Positions 8,002 through 16,034 are shown, numbered from the stretch's first letter. The stretch is DNA of 21,767 bases from an uncultured Sphingobium sp. (GCA_946479185.1 CAMLFF010000016.1:1-21767); one strand, 5' to 3'. Numbers and translations are program-made. The notes: a model not told the origin generated them from the sequence alone.

Positions 8002-8774
8002 TGACCCTCTATCATGGCGAGCCGACCGGGCCGTCGCTCACGGTGCTGGCAGCGTTGTTCGAGGCGGGGCTGAGCGTTGAGCTGCGCCCCATCGATCTGG
8101 CGTTGGGTGAGCGGCACCACAGCGGCATTCCGCTCAACATGGAAGCGCAATATAGCGTCGAAGGCGAAGGCCCGGTGCTGGTGGTGGATGGAGAGGCGCT
8201 GAGCGACAGCGTGTTCATCGGCTGCTTCATTGACGATTTGGTGCCGGGTGCGGGGTTGCGCCCGACCGATCCCTATTTGCGCTGGGAAATGATGGCTTGG
8301 TGCCGCTGGATCATCGAGCGTCTTGCGCCCAGTGCTGCGGCGCTGGCCAATCTTGAATGGACCACGCCCCGGTTGGCGGCGCTGGATGATGCGGCGTTTG
8401 AGAAGCTCATTGCGCCCATCGAGGCGCAGGATTTGCGCGAGCGCTGGGTTGCCACGCGCGCTGGCGAGCTTCCTGACGCCCAGCGCGAAGCAAGCCTTGC
8501 CCGCATTCACGAGGCGACCAAGAAGATTGATGATCGTCTCGCTGATCGCGACTGGATCATGGGCGAGTTCAGCATTGCCGATCTGGAAAGCTATGCTTGG
8601 CTGGCGCCGATGCGCGATCTTGTTCCCGCTGCCTTTGAGGGCAAGTCGCACCTCGCGGATTGGCTTGCGCGCGTTGAAGCTCGGCCCAGCGTGCAACAGG
8701 CGCTGGCGCAGGCACGCACCCCACAACCGGCGCATGGCTTCGCGCCGGGGCCGGAAATCAATCGCTGGGGTTGA
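7995..8774 (+). CDS. glutathione S-transferase-like protein, second of the overlapping pair
   Basis: A 259-residue GST-fold protein. The N-terminal domain keeps cis-Pro60 (EGPVLVV) and Asp71-Ser72 (LSDSVFI) in place of the usual Glu-Ser, and the first loop reads EPTGPSL, different from the LigF-type NS loop. A helical C-terminal domain with the usual N-capping motif (FSIADLESYAW) follows. It begins inside the end of the preceding GST gene (ATG at 7995, or the ATG at 8001 that overlaps the TGA), so the two are almost certainly co-translated at matched levels. This fits a heterodimer such as BaeAB, or a glutathione lyase that follows the ether cleavage (LigG role). Divergent glutathione-site residues suggest a specialised or partly structural subunit. 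Confidence 0.78.
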   Translation: MVMTLYHGEPTGPSLTVLAALFEAGLSVELRPIDLALGERHHSGIPLNMEAQYSVEGEGPVLVVDGEALSDSVFIGCFIDDLVPGAGLRPTDPYLRWEMMAWCRWIIERLAPSAAALANLEWTTPRLAALDDAAFEKLIAPIEAQDLRERWVATRAGELPDAQREASLARIHEATKKIDDRLADRDWIMGEFSIADLESYAWLAPMRDLVPAAFEGKSHLADWLARVEARPSVQQALAQARTPQPAHGFAPGPEINRWG

Positions 8775-8783
8775 AAGCGGCGG

Positions 8784-10340
8784 ATGCGCTCCATCGATTA
8801 TTTCGACAAGCAGGCGCAGCTTCATCCGGCGCGTGAGGTTCTGATCTTCGGTGACGAGCGGGTCACCTATTCGCAAATGCAGCGGCTGACGCACCGACTG
8901 GCGGGCGCGATGCATCGGGCGGGGATCGCCCATCAGGAGCGGGTCGCGATCATGTCGCCCAACCATGGCACGATCCTGACGGCGCTGCTCGGGCTGTGGC
9001 GGGCTGGGGCGGTTTGGATACCCGTGAACACGCGCAATGCGCTGGATGCGAACATCGCTTATCTCAGCCATGTGCGGGCGGGGTGGCTCTTCTATCATAG
9101 CAGTCTCGCGGATGAGGCGCGGCAGGTGCAGGCGCAGGTGCCGAGTATCCGTAAGCTTGTGTGTCTTGATGCTGTGGTGGGGGAGCATGTGTCGCTCGAT
9201 CAGTTCATGTTGCCTGCCGATGCGCCAGATGCACGGGACCTTGGCGATCCTGTCGGCAATCCCGATGAGCTCACCGCCATCATCGCGACCGGCGGCACCA
9301 CTGGCCCGGCCAAGGGCGTACGCATCATGAACCGCAGCTGGGGCGCGCTCATGGAGACCATCGGCAATCTGATGCCTGCCGATAATCCGGTGTGCCTCGC
9401 CACGGCGCCGCTCACCCATGCGGCGGGGCCGGTCGCGATGGCTGCGGTGGCGATGGGGGCGACGATCTGCGTGTTGCCCAGCTTCGATGCGCAGGCCGTC
9501 ATGCAGGCGATTGAGCGCGACCGGGTGACGCATATGTTTCTGCCGCCGACTGCGCTCTACACAATGCTCGCTCACCCCAATGTGCGCGACTATGATTATT
9601 CGAGCCTGCGCTATTTTCTGCTCGCTGGCTCGCCCGTCTCCCCGGAGAAGCTGCGGCAGGCCGTCGAGATTTTTGGGCCATGTATGTGCCAAAGCTACGG
9701 GCAGACGGAATGCCATATGATCGCCACGTGGCTTCCGCCAGCTGATGTGGCGGCGGCTGCGAAGGGCGTCCATCCCGAGCGGCTCTCCAGCTGCGGCAAG
9801 GCCAGCTACTCCCTGCGCGTCGAGTTGATGGACGATGAGGGGAACATCCTCCCGACCGGGGAGGTGGGTGAGATTGTTGCGCGCGGCGGCATCGTTGGCG
9901 GCGGCTATTTCGAGAATGCGGAGGCGAGCGCCGAGGCGTCCGCACATGGCTGGCACCATACGGGCGATATTGGTCGCCGCGATGAGCATGGCTATTTTTA
10001 TATCGTTGATCGCAAGAAGGACATGGTCGTCTCTGGCGGCTTTAACGTCTATTCCGTGGAGGTCGAGGCCTGCATCATGGAGCTGGACGGCGTGAGCGAA
10101 TGCGCGGTCATCGGACTTCCCCATGAACATTGGGGCGAGCAGGTCCATGCCGTGATCGTCGCATCCTCGCCTCTGGGCGAAACGCACATCATCGCGCACG
10201 CCAAGGCGCGGCTCGGTAGCGTGAAGGCACCCAAGAGTGTCAGCTTCGTGGATGAAATCCCCCGCACCGCTGCGGGCAAGATGGACAAGAAGGCGCTGCG
10301 CCAGCCATATTGGGGCGATCACGCCCGTATGGTGAACTGA
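8784..10340 (+). CDS. AMP-forming acyl/aryl-CoA ligase
   Basis: A 518-residue ANL-superfamily CoA ligase, normal length, cytosolic. It activates a carboxylic acid with ATP to the acyl-AMP and then to the CoA thioester. Motifs in order: P-loop TGGTTGPAKG (169-178), SYGQTEC (304-310), HTGD (392-395), DRKKDMVVSGGFNVYSVEVE hinge region (409-428), and the C-terminal catalytic Lys499 in AAGKMDKKAL. It starts nine bases after the GST gene and is followed after 24 bases by the amidohydrolase gene. A CoA ligase, an amidohydrolase and an SDR together recall the couL-couO-couN set of Rhodococcus phenylpropanoid catabolism; an aryl-propanoate or aroyl-acetate substrate is therefore likely but not proven. 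Sphingomonad FerA is of the ADP-forming type, so this is not FerA. Confidence 0.88.
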   Translation: MRSIDYFDKQAQLHPAREVLIFGDERVTYSQMQRLTHRLAGAMHRAGIAHQERVAIMSPNHGTILTALLGLWRAGAVWIPVNTRNALDANIAYLSHVRAGWLFYHSSLADEARQVQAQVPSIRKLVCLDAVVGEHVSLDQFMLPADAPDARDLGDPVGNPDELTAIIATGGTTGPAKGVRIMNRSWGALMETIGNLMPADNPVCLATAPLTHAAGPVAMAAVAMGATICVLPSFDAQAVMQAIERDRVTHMFLPPTALYTMLAHPNVRDYDYSSLRYFLLAGSPVSPEKLRQAVEIFGPCMCQSYGQTECHMIATWLPPADVAAAAKGVHPERLSSCGKASYSLRVELMDDEGNILPTGEVGEIVARGGIVGGGYFENAEASAEASAHGWHHTGDIGRRDEHGYFYIVDRKKDMVVSGGFNVYSVEVEACIMELDGVSECAVIGLPHEHWGEQVHAVIVASSPLGETHIIAHAKARLGSVKAPKSVSFVDEIPRTAAGKMDKKALRQPYWGDHARMVN

Positions 10341-10364
10341 AGCTAAAGGTCGGAACCCAGAACG

Positions 10365-11237
10365 ATGCCAATCGACATTTCCAAGGTGAAGGCCATCGAC
10401 GTGCATGTGCACGCGGAAGTCTCCTGCCATGACCCGGAAGACCCGGTGATGGCGCAATTTTTCGATGCGGCCAGCGCCTATTTCAGGGCCCCGCGCGAGC
10501 GCCCGAAAATCCCTGAGATCATCGACTTTTATCGCGAGCAGCAGATTGCCTTCTGCCTGTTTACGGTGGATTGCGAGAGTGCCGTGGGTGCCAAGCGCGT
10601 GAGCAATTATGAGATTGCCGAGCTCGCTGCTGAGCATAGCGACATCGTCATTCCCTTCGCCTCGATCGATCCCCACAAAGGCAAGCTGGGCGCGCGAGAG
10701 GCGCGCGATCTGATTGAAAATTACGGCGTGAAGGGCTTCAAATTCCACCACCTCATTCAGGGCATCCACCCCTCCGACCGGACCGGCTATCCGATCTACG
10801 AGGTGATCGCGGAATATAAGCTGCCCGCTATCTTCCACACTGGCCACTCCGGCATGGGCACTGGGATGCGCGGCGGCGGTGGCATTCGCCTCAAATATGG
10901 TCAGCCCATGCTAGTCGATGATGCCGCATCGGACTTCCCGGACATGAAGTTTATCCTCGCGCACCCTTCATGGCCGTGGACCGATGAGAGCCTCTCGATG
11001 GCGCTGCACAAGGATAATGTCTTCATCGATCTCTCCGGCTGGAGCCCCAAATATTTCCCCAAGCAGATCATCCAATATGCCAACACGCAGCTAAAACATA
11101 AGATGATGTTCGGCAGCGATTTCCCGCTGATCACGCCTGAAAAATGGATCGCGGCGGCGCAGGAGGTCGGCTTCAAGGAGGATGTGCTGCCGCTCATCCT
11201 CAAGGATAATGCCGTGCGCATTCTTGGGTTGGGCTGA
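10365..11237 (+). CDS. metal-dependent amidohydrolase, possibly aryl beta-ketoacyl-CoA hydrolase
   Basis: A 290-residue protein of the amidohydrolase-2 family (PF04909), the group that holds ACMS and gamma-resorcylate decarboxylases and CouO. Metal-site residues are all present: His14-x-His16 (DVHVHAE), His158 (IFHTGHSG), His200 (ILAHPSWPW) and Asp252 (FGSDFPL). At 290 residues it is shorter than the LigW-type decarboxylases (about 340) and nearer the size of CouO, thought to hydrolyse 4-hydroxyphenyl-beta-ketoacyl-CoA. Placement directly after an acyl-CoA ligase fits a retro-Claisen-like release of an aromatic acid such as vanillate and acetyl-CoA. Decarboxylation of a phenolic acid remains the main alternative. 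The next gene starts four bases after its stop. Confidence 0.82.
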   Translation: MPIDISKVKAIDVHVHAEVSCHDPEDPVMAQFFDAASAYFRAPRERPKIPEIIDFYREQQIAFCLFTVDCESAVGAKRVSNYEIAELAAEHSDIVIPFASIDPHKGKLGAREARDLIENYGVKGFKFHHLIQGIHPSDRTGYPIYEVIAEYKLPAIFHTGHSGMGTGMRGGGGIRLKYGQPMLVDDAASDFPDMKFILAHPSWPWTDESLSMALHKDNVFIDLSGWSPKYFPKQIIQYANTQLKHKMMFGSDFPLITPEKWIAAAQEVGFKEDVLPLILKDNAVRILGLG

Positions 11238-11241
11238 GGGC

Positions 11242-11718
11242 ATGGAGGACGATCCGCAAGATATCAGGAACTGGCTGCGGATCGACCAGCGCATCACCAC
11301 ATCCGGGCGATTGCAGCCGCACGATCCGGCAAGACTTGCGGCCATCGGCGTGGAACATGTCATCAATCTCGCATTGGCAGAGCATGCTGAAGCATTGCCC
11401 GTTGCCGCCAGCCTCATGGCCGACGCCGGGCTGCGCTACACTCATATTCCGATCCCGTTCAACGCCCCGAGCGAAGCGCATTATCGCGCCTTTTGCGCCG
11501 CGCTGGAGCATGATGAGGCGCCCGTCCATATCCACTGCATCATGAACTTTCGCGTCTCGGCGCTGTTCTATCGATGGCACCGCGAGGATGCGCGCATGGA
11601 TGAGGCGCAGGCCCGCGCGTTCCTCGAACGGATATGGAAACCAGATGAGACGGACGGCGACGATGCCCGCGTCTGGGCGAAGCTGATCGGTCTAGCGCAA
11701 GAGGGTGAGCGGGTATGA
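11242..11718 (+). CDS. dual-specificity/tyrosine phosphatase-like protein with altered P-loop
   Basis: A 158-residue protein resembling the small cysteine-phosphatase-like family (DUF442/beta-lactamase-hydrolase-like fold): ITTSGRLQPHDPARLAAIGVEHVINLA is the usual N-terminal block and VHIHCIMNFRVSALFY carries the active-site loop. In true phosphatases the loop is His-Cys-x5-Arg; here Cys99 and Arg104 have only four residues between them, so ordinary phosphotyrosine hydrolysis is doubtful. The ATG at 11242 is preferred because it begins the family's first block and follows the amidohydrolase stop by four bases; the frame opens 20 codons earlier but would overlap. Its last four bases overlap the next SDR start. 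The role in an aromatic operon is unknown. Confidence 0.72.
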   Translation: MEDDPQDIRNWLRIDQRITTSGRLQPHDPARLAAIGVEHVINLALAEHAEALPVAASLMADAGLRYTHIPIPFNAPSEAHYRAFCAALEHDEAPVHIHCIMNFRVSALFYRWHREDARMDEAQARAFLERIWKPDETDGDDARVWAKLIGLAQEGERV

Positions 11719-12464
11719 TGGATTTTGACGGGCGACACGTGATTGTCACCGGCGCATCGAGCGGCATTGGCCTCGCCACCGCGCGGATGCTTGCCCAGCA
11801 AGGCGCGAAGGTCTCGATGATCGCGCGGCGTCAAGCGCTGCTCGATGATGAGGCGCGCGCCATCGGCAGTCATGCCGCAGGCTTTGCCGCCGATGTGGGC
11901 GACAAGGCGGCGCTGGAGCAGGCCCTTGCCGATGCCGCCGCGCATTTCGGCCCCGCTTACGGCCTGTTTGCCAATGCCGGGATCGCAGGCAATTTCGCGC
12001 CTGCGCTCAGCTATTCATCGGACTTGTTCGAGGAGGTGCTGAAGGTCAATCTCACCAGCATTTTCTGGGCGATCCAGGCGATTGCGCCCGCGATGGTGGC
12101 GGCGGGCGAGGGGGCGATCCTCGTCACTGGCTCGATGGCCAGCAAGCGCGGCATGGCACTCAATCCCGCCTATGTGGCGTCCAAACATGGCGTGCTGGGC
12201 CTTGCCCGCGCGATCGCGGTCGAGCTGGCGCCAAGCGGGGTGCGCTGCAATTGCATCATCCCCGGCTTTATCGAGACACCGGCGTTCGACCTGATCCCGC
12301 CCGAGCAGGCGGCGAAGATCAATGATCGCATTCCACAACGCCGCATGGGCAGCGCGGAGGAGCTGGCGCAAACCGCCTGCTTCCTGCTCTCGCCCGCAGC
12401 TAGTCATGTGACCGGGCAGGATTGGGCTGTGGATGGCGGTGTTTTGAACACGCTGGAAGTTTAG
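11715..12464 (+). CDS. short-chain dehydrogenase/reductase, FabG-like
   Basis: A 249-residue classical SDR. It shows TGASSGIG (12-19), the NAG motif in FANAGIAG (86-92), catalytic Ser140 (VTGSMAS), Tyr153-x3-Lys157 (YVASK) and the C-terminal TGQDWAVDGG typical of FabG-like members. Arg38-Arg39 after the second strand suggest NADP(H) use; this is inferred. The ATG at 11715 overlaps the TGA of the phosphatase-like gene, so translation is coupled. With the acyl-CoA ligase and amidohydrolase upstream, it could oxidise an aryl beta-hydroxyacyl-CoA (CouN role) or an aryl alcohol; the sequence does not decide. Well-formed and full length. Confidence 0.88.
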   Translation: MMDFDGRHVIVTGASSGIGLATARMLAQQGAKVSMIARRQALLDDEARAIGSHAAGFAADVGDKAALEQALADAAAHFGPAYGLFANAGIAGNFAPALSYSSDLFEEVLKVNLTSIFWAIQAIAPAMVAAGEGAILVTGSMASKRGMALNPAYVASKHGVLGLARAIAVELAPSGVRCNCIIPGFIETPAFDLIPPEQAAKINDRIPQRRMGSAEELAQTACFLLSPAASHVTGQDWAVDGGVLNTLEV

Positions 12465-12492
12465 ACAGAACACAAGACGGGATGCCGAACCA

Positions 12493-13248
12493 ATGCTGAA
12501 ATATTATCATGCCGAACCGCTCGCAAACTCGCTCAAATCCATGATTCCGCTCAAGGAGAAGGGGCTGGTCTATGAGAGCATCTATGTCGATCTGCACAAA
12601 TTTGAGCAACACAGCGACTGGTTCAAGGCGATTAATCCCGAGGGGCAGGTGCCCGTGCTCGATCATAACGGCACCATCATCACGCACACAACCGTCATCA
12701 ACGAATATCTTGAGGACGTCTTCCCCGAGATACCCCTGATGCCGCGCGATCCGGCAGGCAAGGCGAGGGTGCGCTACTGGAACAAGTTCGTCGACGAGCA
12801 TGTGATGAACCATGTCTCGATGCATGGCTGGCATCGGCTGGTTCGCATCATCGCGCGCAACATCGAGAATGGCGAGTTCGAGAAATTGTTGCATCATATT
12901 CCTCTCCCCGATCAGCGGAAGAAATGGGCGACGGCGCGATCGGGCTTCTCAGACGCGGACCTTGCGAATGCGATGGATAAGATCGTCTATGCGCTGCAGA
13001 AGATCGAGGCGACACTGGGCGATACGCCCTGGCTTGTCGGCGAGATGTACACGACTGCCGACATCAACTTCTTCAGCCATTGCGGGGCGATGGTGGAGCG
13101 GATGTTCCCTGATCTCGATGTGGTGAAAAACTATCCGCGCGTGGTGGATTGGCGTGACCGGATGCGCGCCCGCCCTGCTGTGGCAGAAGCGCTCTCCAGC
13201 GAGGACCGCACCGCGCCGGGCCTGCGCACATGGTCGGGCGATCGCTGA
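12493..13248 (+). CDS. LigF-like glutathione S-transferase (candidate beta-etherase)
   Basis: A 251-residue GST close to SYK-6 LigF (257 residues), the enzyme that cleaves the beta-aryl ether of C-alpha-oxidised dimers with glutathione. Stretches shared with LigF from memory include ANSLK (11-15), the exact block FEQHSDWFK (37-45), GQVP (51-54, cis-Pro54) and EYLEDVFPE (71-79), as well as a PLPDQ..KW segment in the helical domain. Unlike LigF (ESTV), the glutathione gamma-glutamyl-binding site reads His65-Thr66 (THTTVI), so substrate or glutathione binding may differ. Last gene of the forward run; 169 bases separate it from the IclR-family gene. It could be a beta-etherase of opposite or broader stereospecificity compared with the upstream GST pair. 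Confidence 0.85.
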   Translation: MLKYYHAEPLANSLKSMIPLKEKGLVYESIYVDLHKFEQHSDWFKAINPEGQVPVLDHNGTIITHTTVINEYLEDVFPEIPLMPRDPAGKARVRYWNKFVDEHVMNHVSMHGWHRLVRIIARNIENGEFEKLLHHIPLPDQRKKWATARSGFSDADLANAMDKIVYALQKIEATLGDTPWLVGEMYTTADINFFSHCGAMVERMFPDLDVVKNYPRVVDWRDRMRARPAVAEALSSEDRTAPGLRTWSGDR

Positions 13249-13354
13249 GGCGAGTCGCTTATCGCTCGATCAAGGCGGAGCCGGACGCTTGCGCACCCAT
13301 TGCCGGAAATACGCGCAAAACTGCCAAAAACACCTCGGATTCACACCTCCATGC

Positions 13355-13396
13355 TTGTTCAGATGGCAGGACCTGCTATTTCGCCAAGTGAAAATA
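13355..13396 (+). promoter_or_regulatory. predicted promoter and inverted repeat ahead of the IclR-family gene
   Basis: In the 169-base gap, TTGTTC (13355-13360) and TATTTC (13377-13382) are spaced by 16 bases and make a weak promoter. An inverted repeat with arms TATTT and AAATA (13377-13396) covers the -10, where an autorepressor would bind. The short arms make this tentative. Confidence 0.33.
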
Positions 13397-13417
13397 TAAG
13401 CGCGAGAGGAGTGGCGC

Positions 13418-14212
13418 TTGATCGAGCGGAAAGTGAAAACGGTGCGTGCGCTGGAGCGAGGGCTTCAGGTGCTGACCGAGATTGACCGTCGCAAAGGCGC
13501 GAACCTGCACGAGCTGCACCTCGCTTTAGGCCTGCCCAAAGCGACGTTGCTGCGGATGGTGGTGACGCTCGGCAAACATGGGCATATCTGGCAGCGGCTG
13601 GCCGATGGTGCCTTTCTGCCAAGCTCCAGACGGTCCGTTCCGACCGAAATCCTCGCCAGCCACGAGATTGCAGAGGTCGCCTCACCCTATCTGGCAAAGC
13701 TATCCGATGAGGTGGCCTGGCCTTCCGCGCTGGCCGTGCCGCGCGGCGATCATCTGGAAATCGTGGAGAGCAACAGCAATTTGCTGCGACTGGATTCTAT
13801 CACGCTTGGTCCCATCGGCGGCAGGCTCTCCTTTCTGCACACAGCGACCGGGCGGGCCTACCTTGCCTCCTGCCATCCCGATGAGCGCGCGGCGATCCTC
13901 AAGCGTATTCGCCCGGCGCAGGATGATGCCGATGGCGAGCAATTGCTGGACGATATTCTCTCGACCATCCGCGAGCGTGGCTATGCGTTGCGCGAGCCAT
14001 TCCACCCCTGGCCGGATCGCAATTGGCAGTCCGTCCGGCAGGATGGTCGCCGGTCGATGGCGGTGCCGGTGATGGTTGGCGCTTTGCCGGTCGCGTCGGT
14101 GAATATCACATGGCTGCAACGGCGCACGGAAACGGCTATCGTGGTGGAGCGGCACATGGGGGCGTTGCGGCGCGCGGCTGAGGCAATTTCGGCTGATCTG
14201 GTCGGGCAGTAG
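13418..14212 (+). CDS. IclR-family transcriptional regulator
   Basis: A 264-residue IclR-type regulator, normal length. The N-terminal winged helix-turn-helix spans about 8-60 (VRALERGLQVLTEI, then ANLHELHLALGLPKATLLRMVVTL as the HTH), followed by the effector-binding domain with its usual landmarks ATGRAYLA and AVPV. Members in this subgroup (MhpR and relatives) often control phenylpropanoid or protocatechuate catabolism, usually of adjacent genes. The start is TTG at 13418, chosen because GAGAGGA lies seven bases upstream and no in-frame ATG precedes the conserved helix. It could regulate the MDR, hydrolase and VOC genes that follow on the same strand, the GST-containing run upstream, or both. 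Its effector is unknown. Confidence 0.88.
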   Translation: MIERKVKTVRALERGLQVLTEIDRRKGANLHELHLALGLPKATLLRMVVTLGKHGHIWQRLADGAFLPSSRRSVPTEILASHEIAEVASPYLAKLSDEVAWPSALAVPRGDHLEIVESNSNLLRLDSITLGPIGGRLSFLHTATGRAYLASCHPDERAAILKRIRPAQDDADGEQLLDDILSTIRERGYALREPFHPWPDRNWQSVRQDGRRSMAVPVMVGALPVASVNITWLQRRTETAIVVERHMGALRRAAEAISADLVGQ

Positions 14213-14269
14213 CGCGCCTCCTGAAGCAAGGGCGGACATGAGATTTAAGCAGCGATTGGAGGCATGAAC

Positions 14270-15283
14270 ATGCGGGCGTGGCAATTGGCAGCGGGCGCGA
14301 CGACGCTGAGCGACTTGAAACTGGTTGAGCTAGAAACCCCGCAGCCCAGGGCTGGTGAGGTGGCAATCCGGGTGCATGCCTGCTCGCTGAATTATCGCGA
14401 TCAGGCCGTGGTGAGCGGGCGCTATATGGGCGGCCCGGTGCCATCGCCGATCATCCCCCTGTCCGATGGCGCGGGCGAGGTGATTGCGGTGGGGGAGGGC
14501 GTCACCCGCTTCAAGCTTGGTGATCGGGTTGCCGGCACCTTCTTTCAAGGCTGGGATGATGGTCCGCCCAATCCCAACATCGGTGCAGCCTTGGGTGCCA
14601 GCGCCACCAATGGCATGCTGGCTGAAGTGGTCGTCCTGCCAGAGCAAGGCGTCGTGCATATCGCAAAATCACTCAGCTATGCGGAGGCGGCTTGTCTGCC
14701 TTGTGCAGGCGTCACGGCATGGAATGCGCTGTTCGAGGGGCCGCGCCCGATCAAGCCGGGCGACCGGGTGTTGTTGCTCGGCACAGGTGGCGTTTCCATC
14801 CTCGCCTTGCAGCTTGCGAAGGCGGCGGGATGCGAGGTGGTGATCACCTCGTCCAGTGACGAGAAGCTTACGCGCGCGAAGGGGCTGGGCGCGGACCATG
14901 GCGTGAATTATCGCGAGATCGAAAATTGGGGCCAGCATATCGGCGTGACGTTCGGCGGTGTGGATAAGGTCGTCGAAGTGGGCGGCGCGGGCACATTGCA
15001 CCACAGTTTCGCCGCGCTTCGCCATAATGCGGAAGTGGCGCTGATCGGCGTGCTTAATCCGGTCGGCGGGCCGAACCCGGCGGCCCTGATGATGACCGGG
15101 AGCATATTGCGCGGCATCTTCGTGGGATCGCGGGGCATGGCGACACGGTTGGCGGGCGCGATCGATGCGAATGGGATCAAACCGGTCATTGGTGCGACCT
15201 TCGCATTTGAGGATGTTCACAAGGCATTCGAGCATGTCGGCTCGCCGGATCTGTTCAGCAAGGTTGTGATTACGCTGGACTGA
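14270..15283 (+). CDS. zinc-free medium-chain dehydrogenase/reductase (quinone-oxidoreductase-like)
   Basis: A 337-residue MDR-superfamily oxidoreductase. The GroES-like half has LNYRD (40-44) and PLSDGAGEV (63-71), the latter replacing the zinc-binding GHE motif of alcohol dehydrogenases; the structural-zinc cysteine cluster is also missing, so it is probably metal-independent. The Rossmann half has GTGGVS (171-176). Two ATGs compete: 14264 is one base after GGAGG, too close, whereas 14270 is seven bases after it, so the second is chosen. These enzymes reduce activated double bonds or quinones, or oxidise alcohols, with NADPH or NADH. It lies between the IclR-family gene and an alpha/beta hydrolase gene seven bases downstream. 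Substrate unknown. Confidence 0.85.
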   Translation: MRAWQLAAGATTLSDLKLVELETPQPRAGEVAIRVHACSLNYRDQAVVSGRYMGGPVPSPIIPLSDGAGEVIAVGEGVTRFKLGDRVAGTFFQGWDDGPPNPNIGAALGASATNGMLAEVVVLPEQGVVHIAKSLSYAEAACLPCAGVTAWNALFEGPRPIKPGDRVLLLGTGGVSILALQLAKAAGCEVVITSSSDEKLTRAKGLGADHGVNYREIENWGQHIGVTFGGVDKVVEVGGAGTLHHSFAALRHNAEVALIGVLNPVGGPNPAALMMTGSILRGIFVGSRGMATRLAGAIDANGIKPVIGATFAFEDVHKAFEHVGSPDLFSKVVITLD

Positions 15284-15290
15284 TAGGGCT

Positions 15291-16034
15291 ATGGCCAGCT
15301 TTCTGATGATCCACGGCTCCTGGCATGGCGGATGGTGCTTTGATCGCCTGCGCGGCCCGATCGAGGCGGCGGGGCATGCGATGATCGCGCCAGACCTGCC
15401 GGGCATGGGCGGCGATGCGCGCGCGCTGGCTGCAGCGACGCTGGATGCATGGGCCGACTTTGCCGTTGATGAGGCGCGCAAGCTGGCAGGGCCGGTCATT
15501 CTGTGCGGCCATAGTCGTGGCGGCATCGTCGTCAGCCAGGCAGCCGAACGAGACCCCTCCGCCTTTGCTGCACTCATCTATATTGCGGCGATACTCGTAC
15601 CTGACGGTCGCAGTCTTATCGACATGTTGGGGGAGGCGGGTGAAGCTGCGTTTGAGTCCGGGCTCACCGAGATAGAGAATGGGCTTGGTGTTGCGCTTTC
15701 TCCTGCCAGCGCCATTCCCGCCTGTTACAATCTATGTTCGCCGGAGGATCAGCGCGCGTCCGCGGCACGCCTTGTCGCAGAACCGGTGCGCCCGCTTGGG
15801 ACGCCGGTGCAGATCACCGCAGAGCGCTTCGGCACCGTGCCGCGCCACTTTATCGAATGCACGCAGGATCGCACGATCCTCCTCGATCTCCAGCGCGCGA
15901 TGCAGGCGGAGCTGCCGTGCCAGACCGTTACGACGCTTGAGAGCGATCACAGCCCCTTCATCTGCATGCCAGACCAGCTGGCTGCAGCCATGATCAAGAT
16001 AGCAGAGAGGATAGAGGCATGCCCAAGAGAATGA
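15291..16034 (+). CDS. alpha/beta hydrolase, plant esterase/hydroxynitrile-lyase-like
   Basis: A 247-residue cytosolic alpha/beta hydrolase. The start MIHGSWHGGWCF (6-17) is the oxyanion region of the group that includes plant methyl esterases (SABP2, MKS1) and hydroxynitrile lyases. The nucleophile is Ser75 in GHSRGG, with Asp193 (CTQDRTI) and His220 (ESDHSPF) completing the triad. Small ester or beta-keto-acid/ester substrates are typical of the group. It follows the MDR gene by seven bases and overlaps the VOC gene by 16 bases, so the three probably form one operon with the IclR-family gene. No signal peptide. Substrate is unknown; a methyl ester or lactone of an aromatic-derived acid is possible. 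Confidence 0.84.
   Translation: MASFLMIHGSWHGGWCFDRLRGPIEAAGHAMIAPDLPGMGGDARALAAATLDAWADFAVDEARKLAGPVILCGHSRGGIVVSQAAERDPSAFAALIYIAAILVPDGRSLIDMLGEAGEAAFESGLTEIENGLGVALSPASAIPACYNLCSPEDQRASAARLVAEPVRPLGTPVQITAERFGTVPRHFIECTQDRTILLDLQRAMQAELPCQTVTTLESDHSPFICMPDQLAAAMIKIAERIEACPRE

Noticed and set aside
8784..10340. Feruloyl-CoA synthetase (FerA)
   Set aside because: Sphingomonad FerA belongs to the ADP-forming family, whereas this protein has AMP-forming ANL motifs.
7902..10847. A 981-codon open frame on the minus strand
   Set aside because: It lies antisense to the GST, CoA-ligase and amidohydrolase genes, whose family motifs are intact. The translation is rich in His, Arg and Ala with no recognisable domain, the usual by-product of GC-rich codon bias.
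11182..11241. Longer N-terminus of the phosphatase-like protein
   Set aside because: The added 20 residues are the out-of-frame end of the amidohydrolase gene; the ATG at 11242 gives the family's usual start.
14264..14269. Earlier ATG for the MDR oxidoreductase
   Set aside because: It lies one base after GGAGG, too close for initiation; the ATG at 14270 has ideal spacing.
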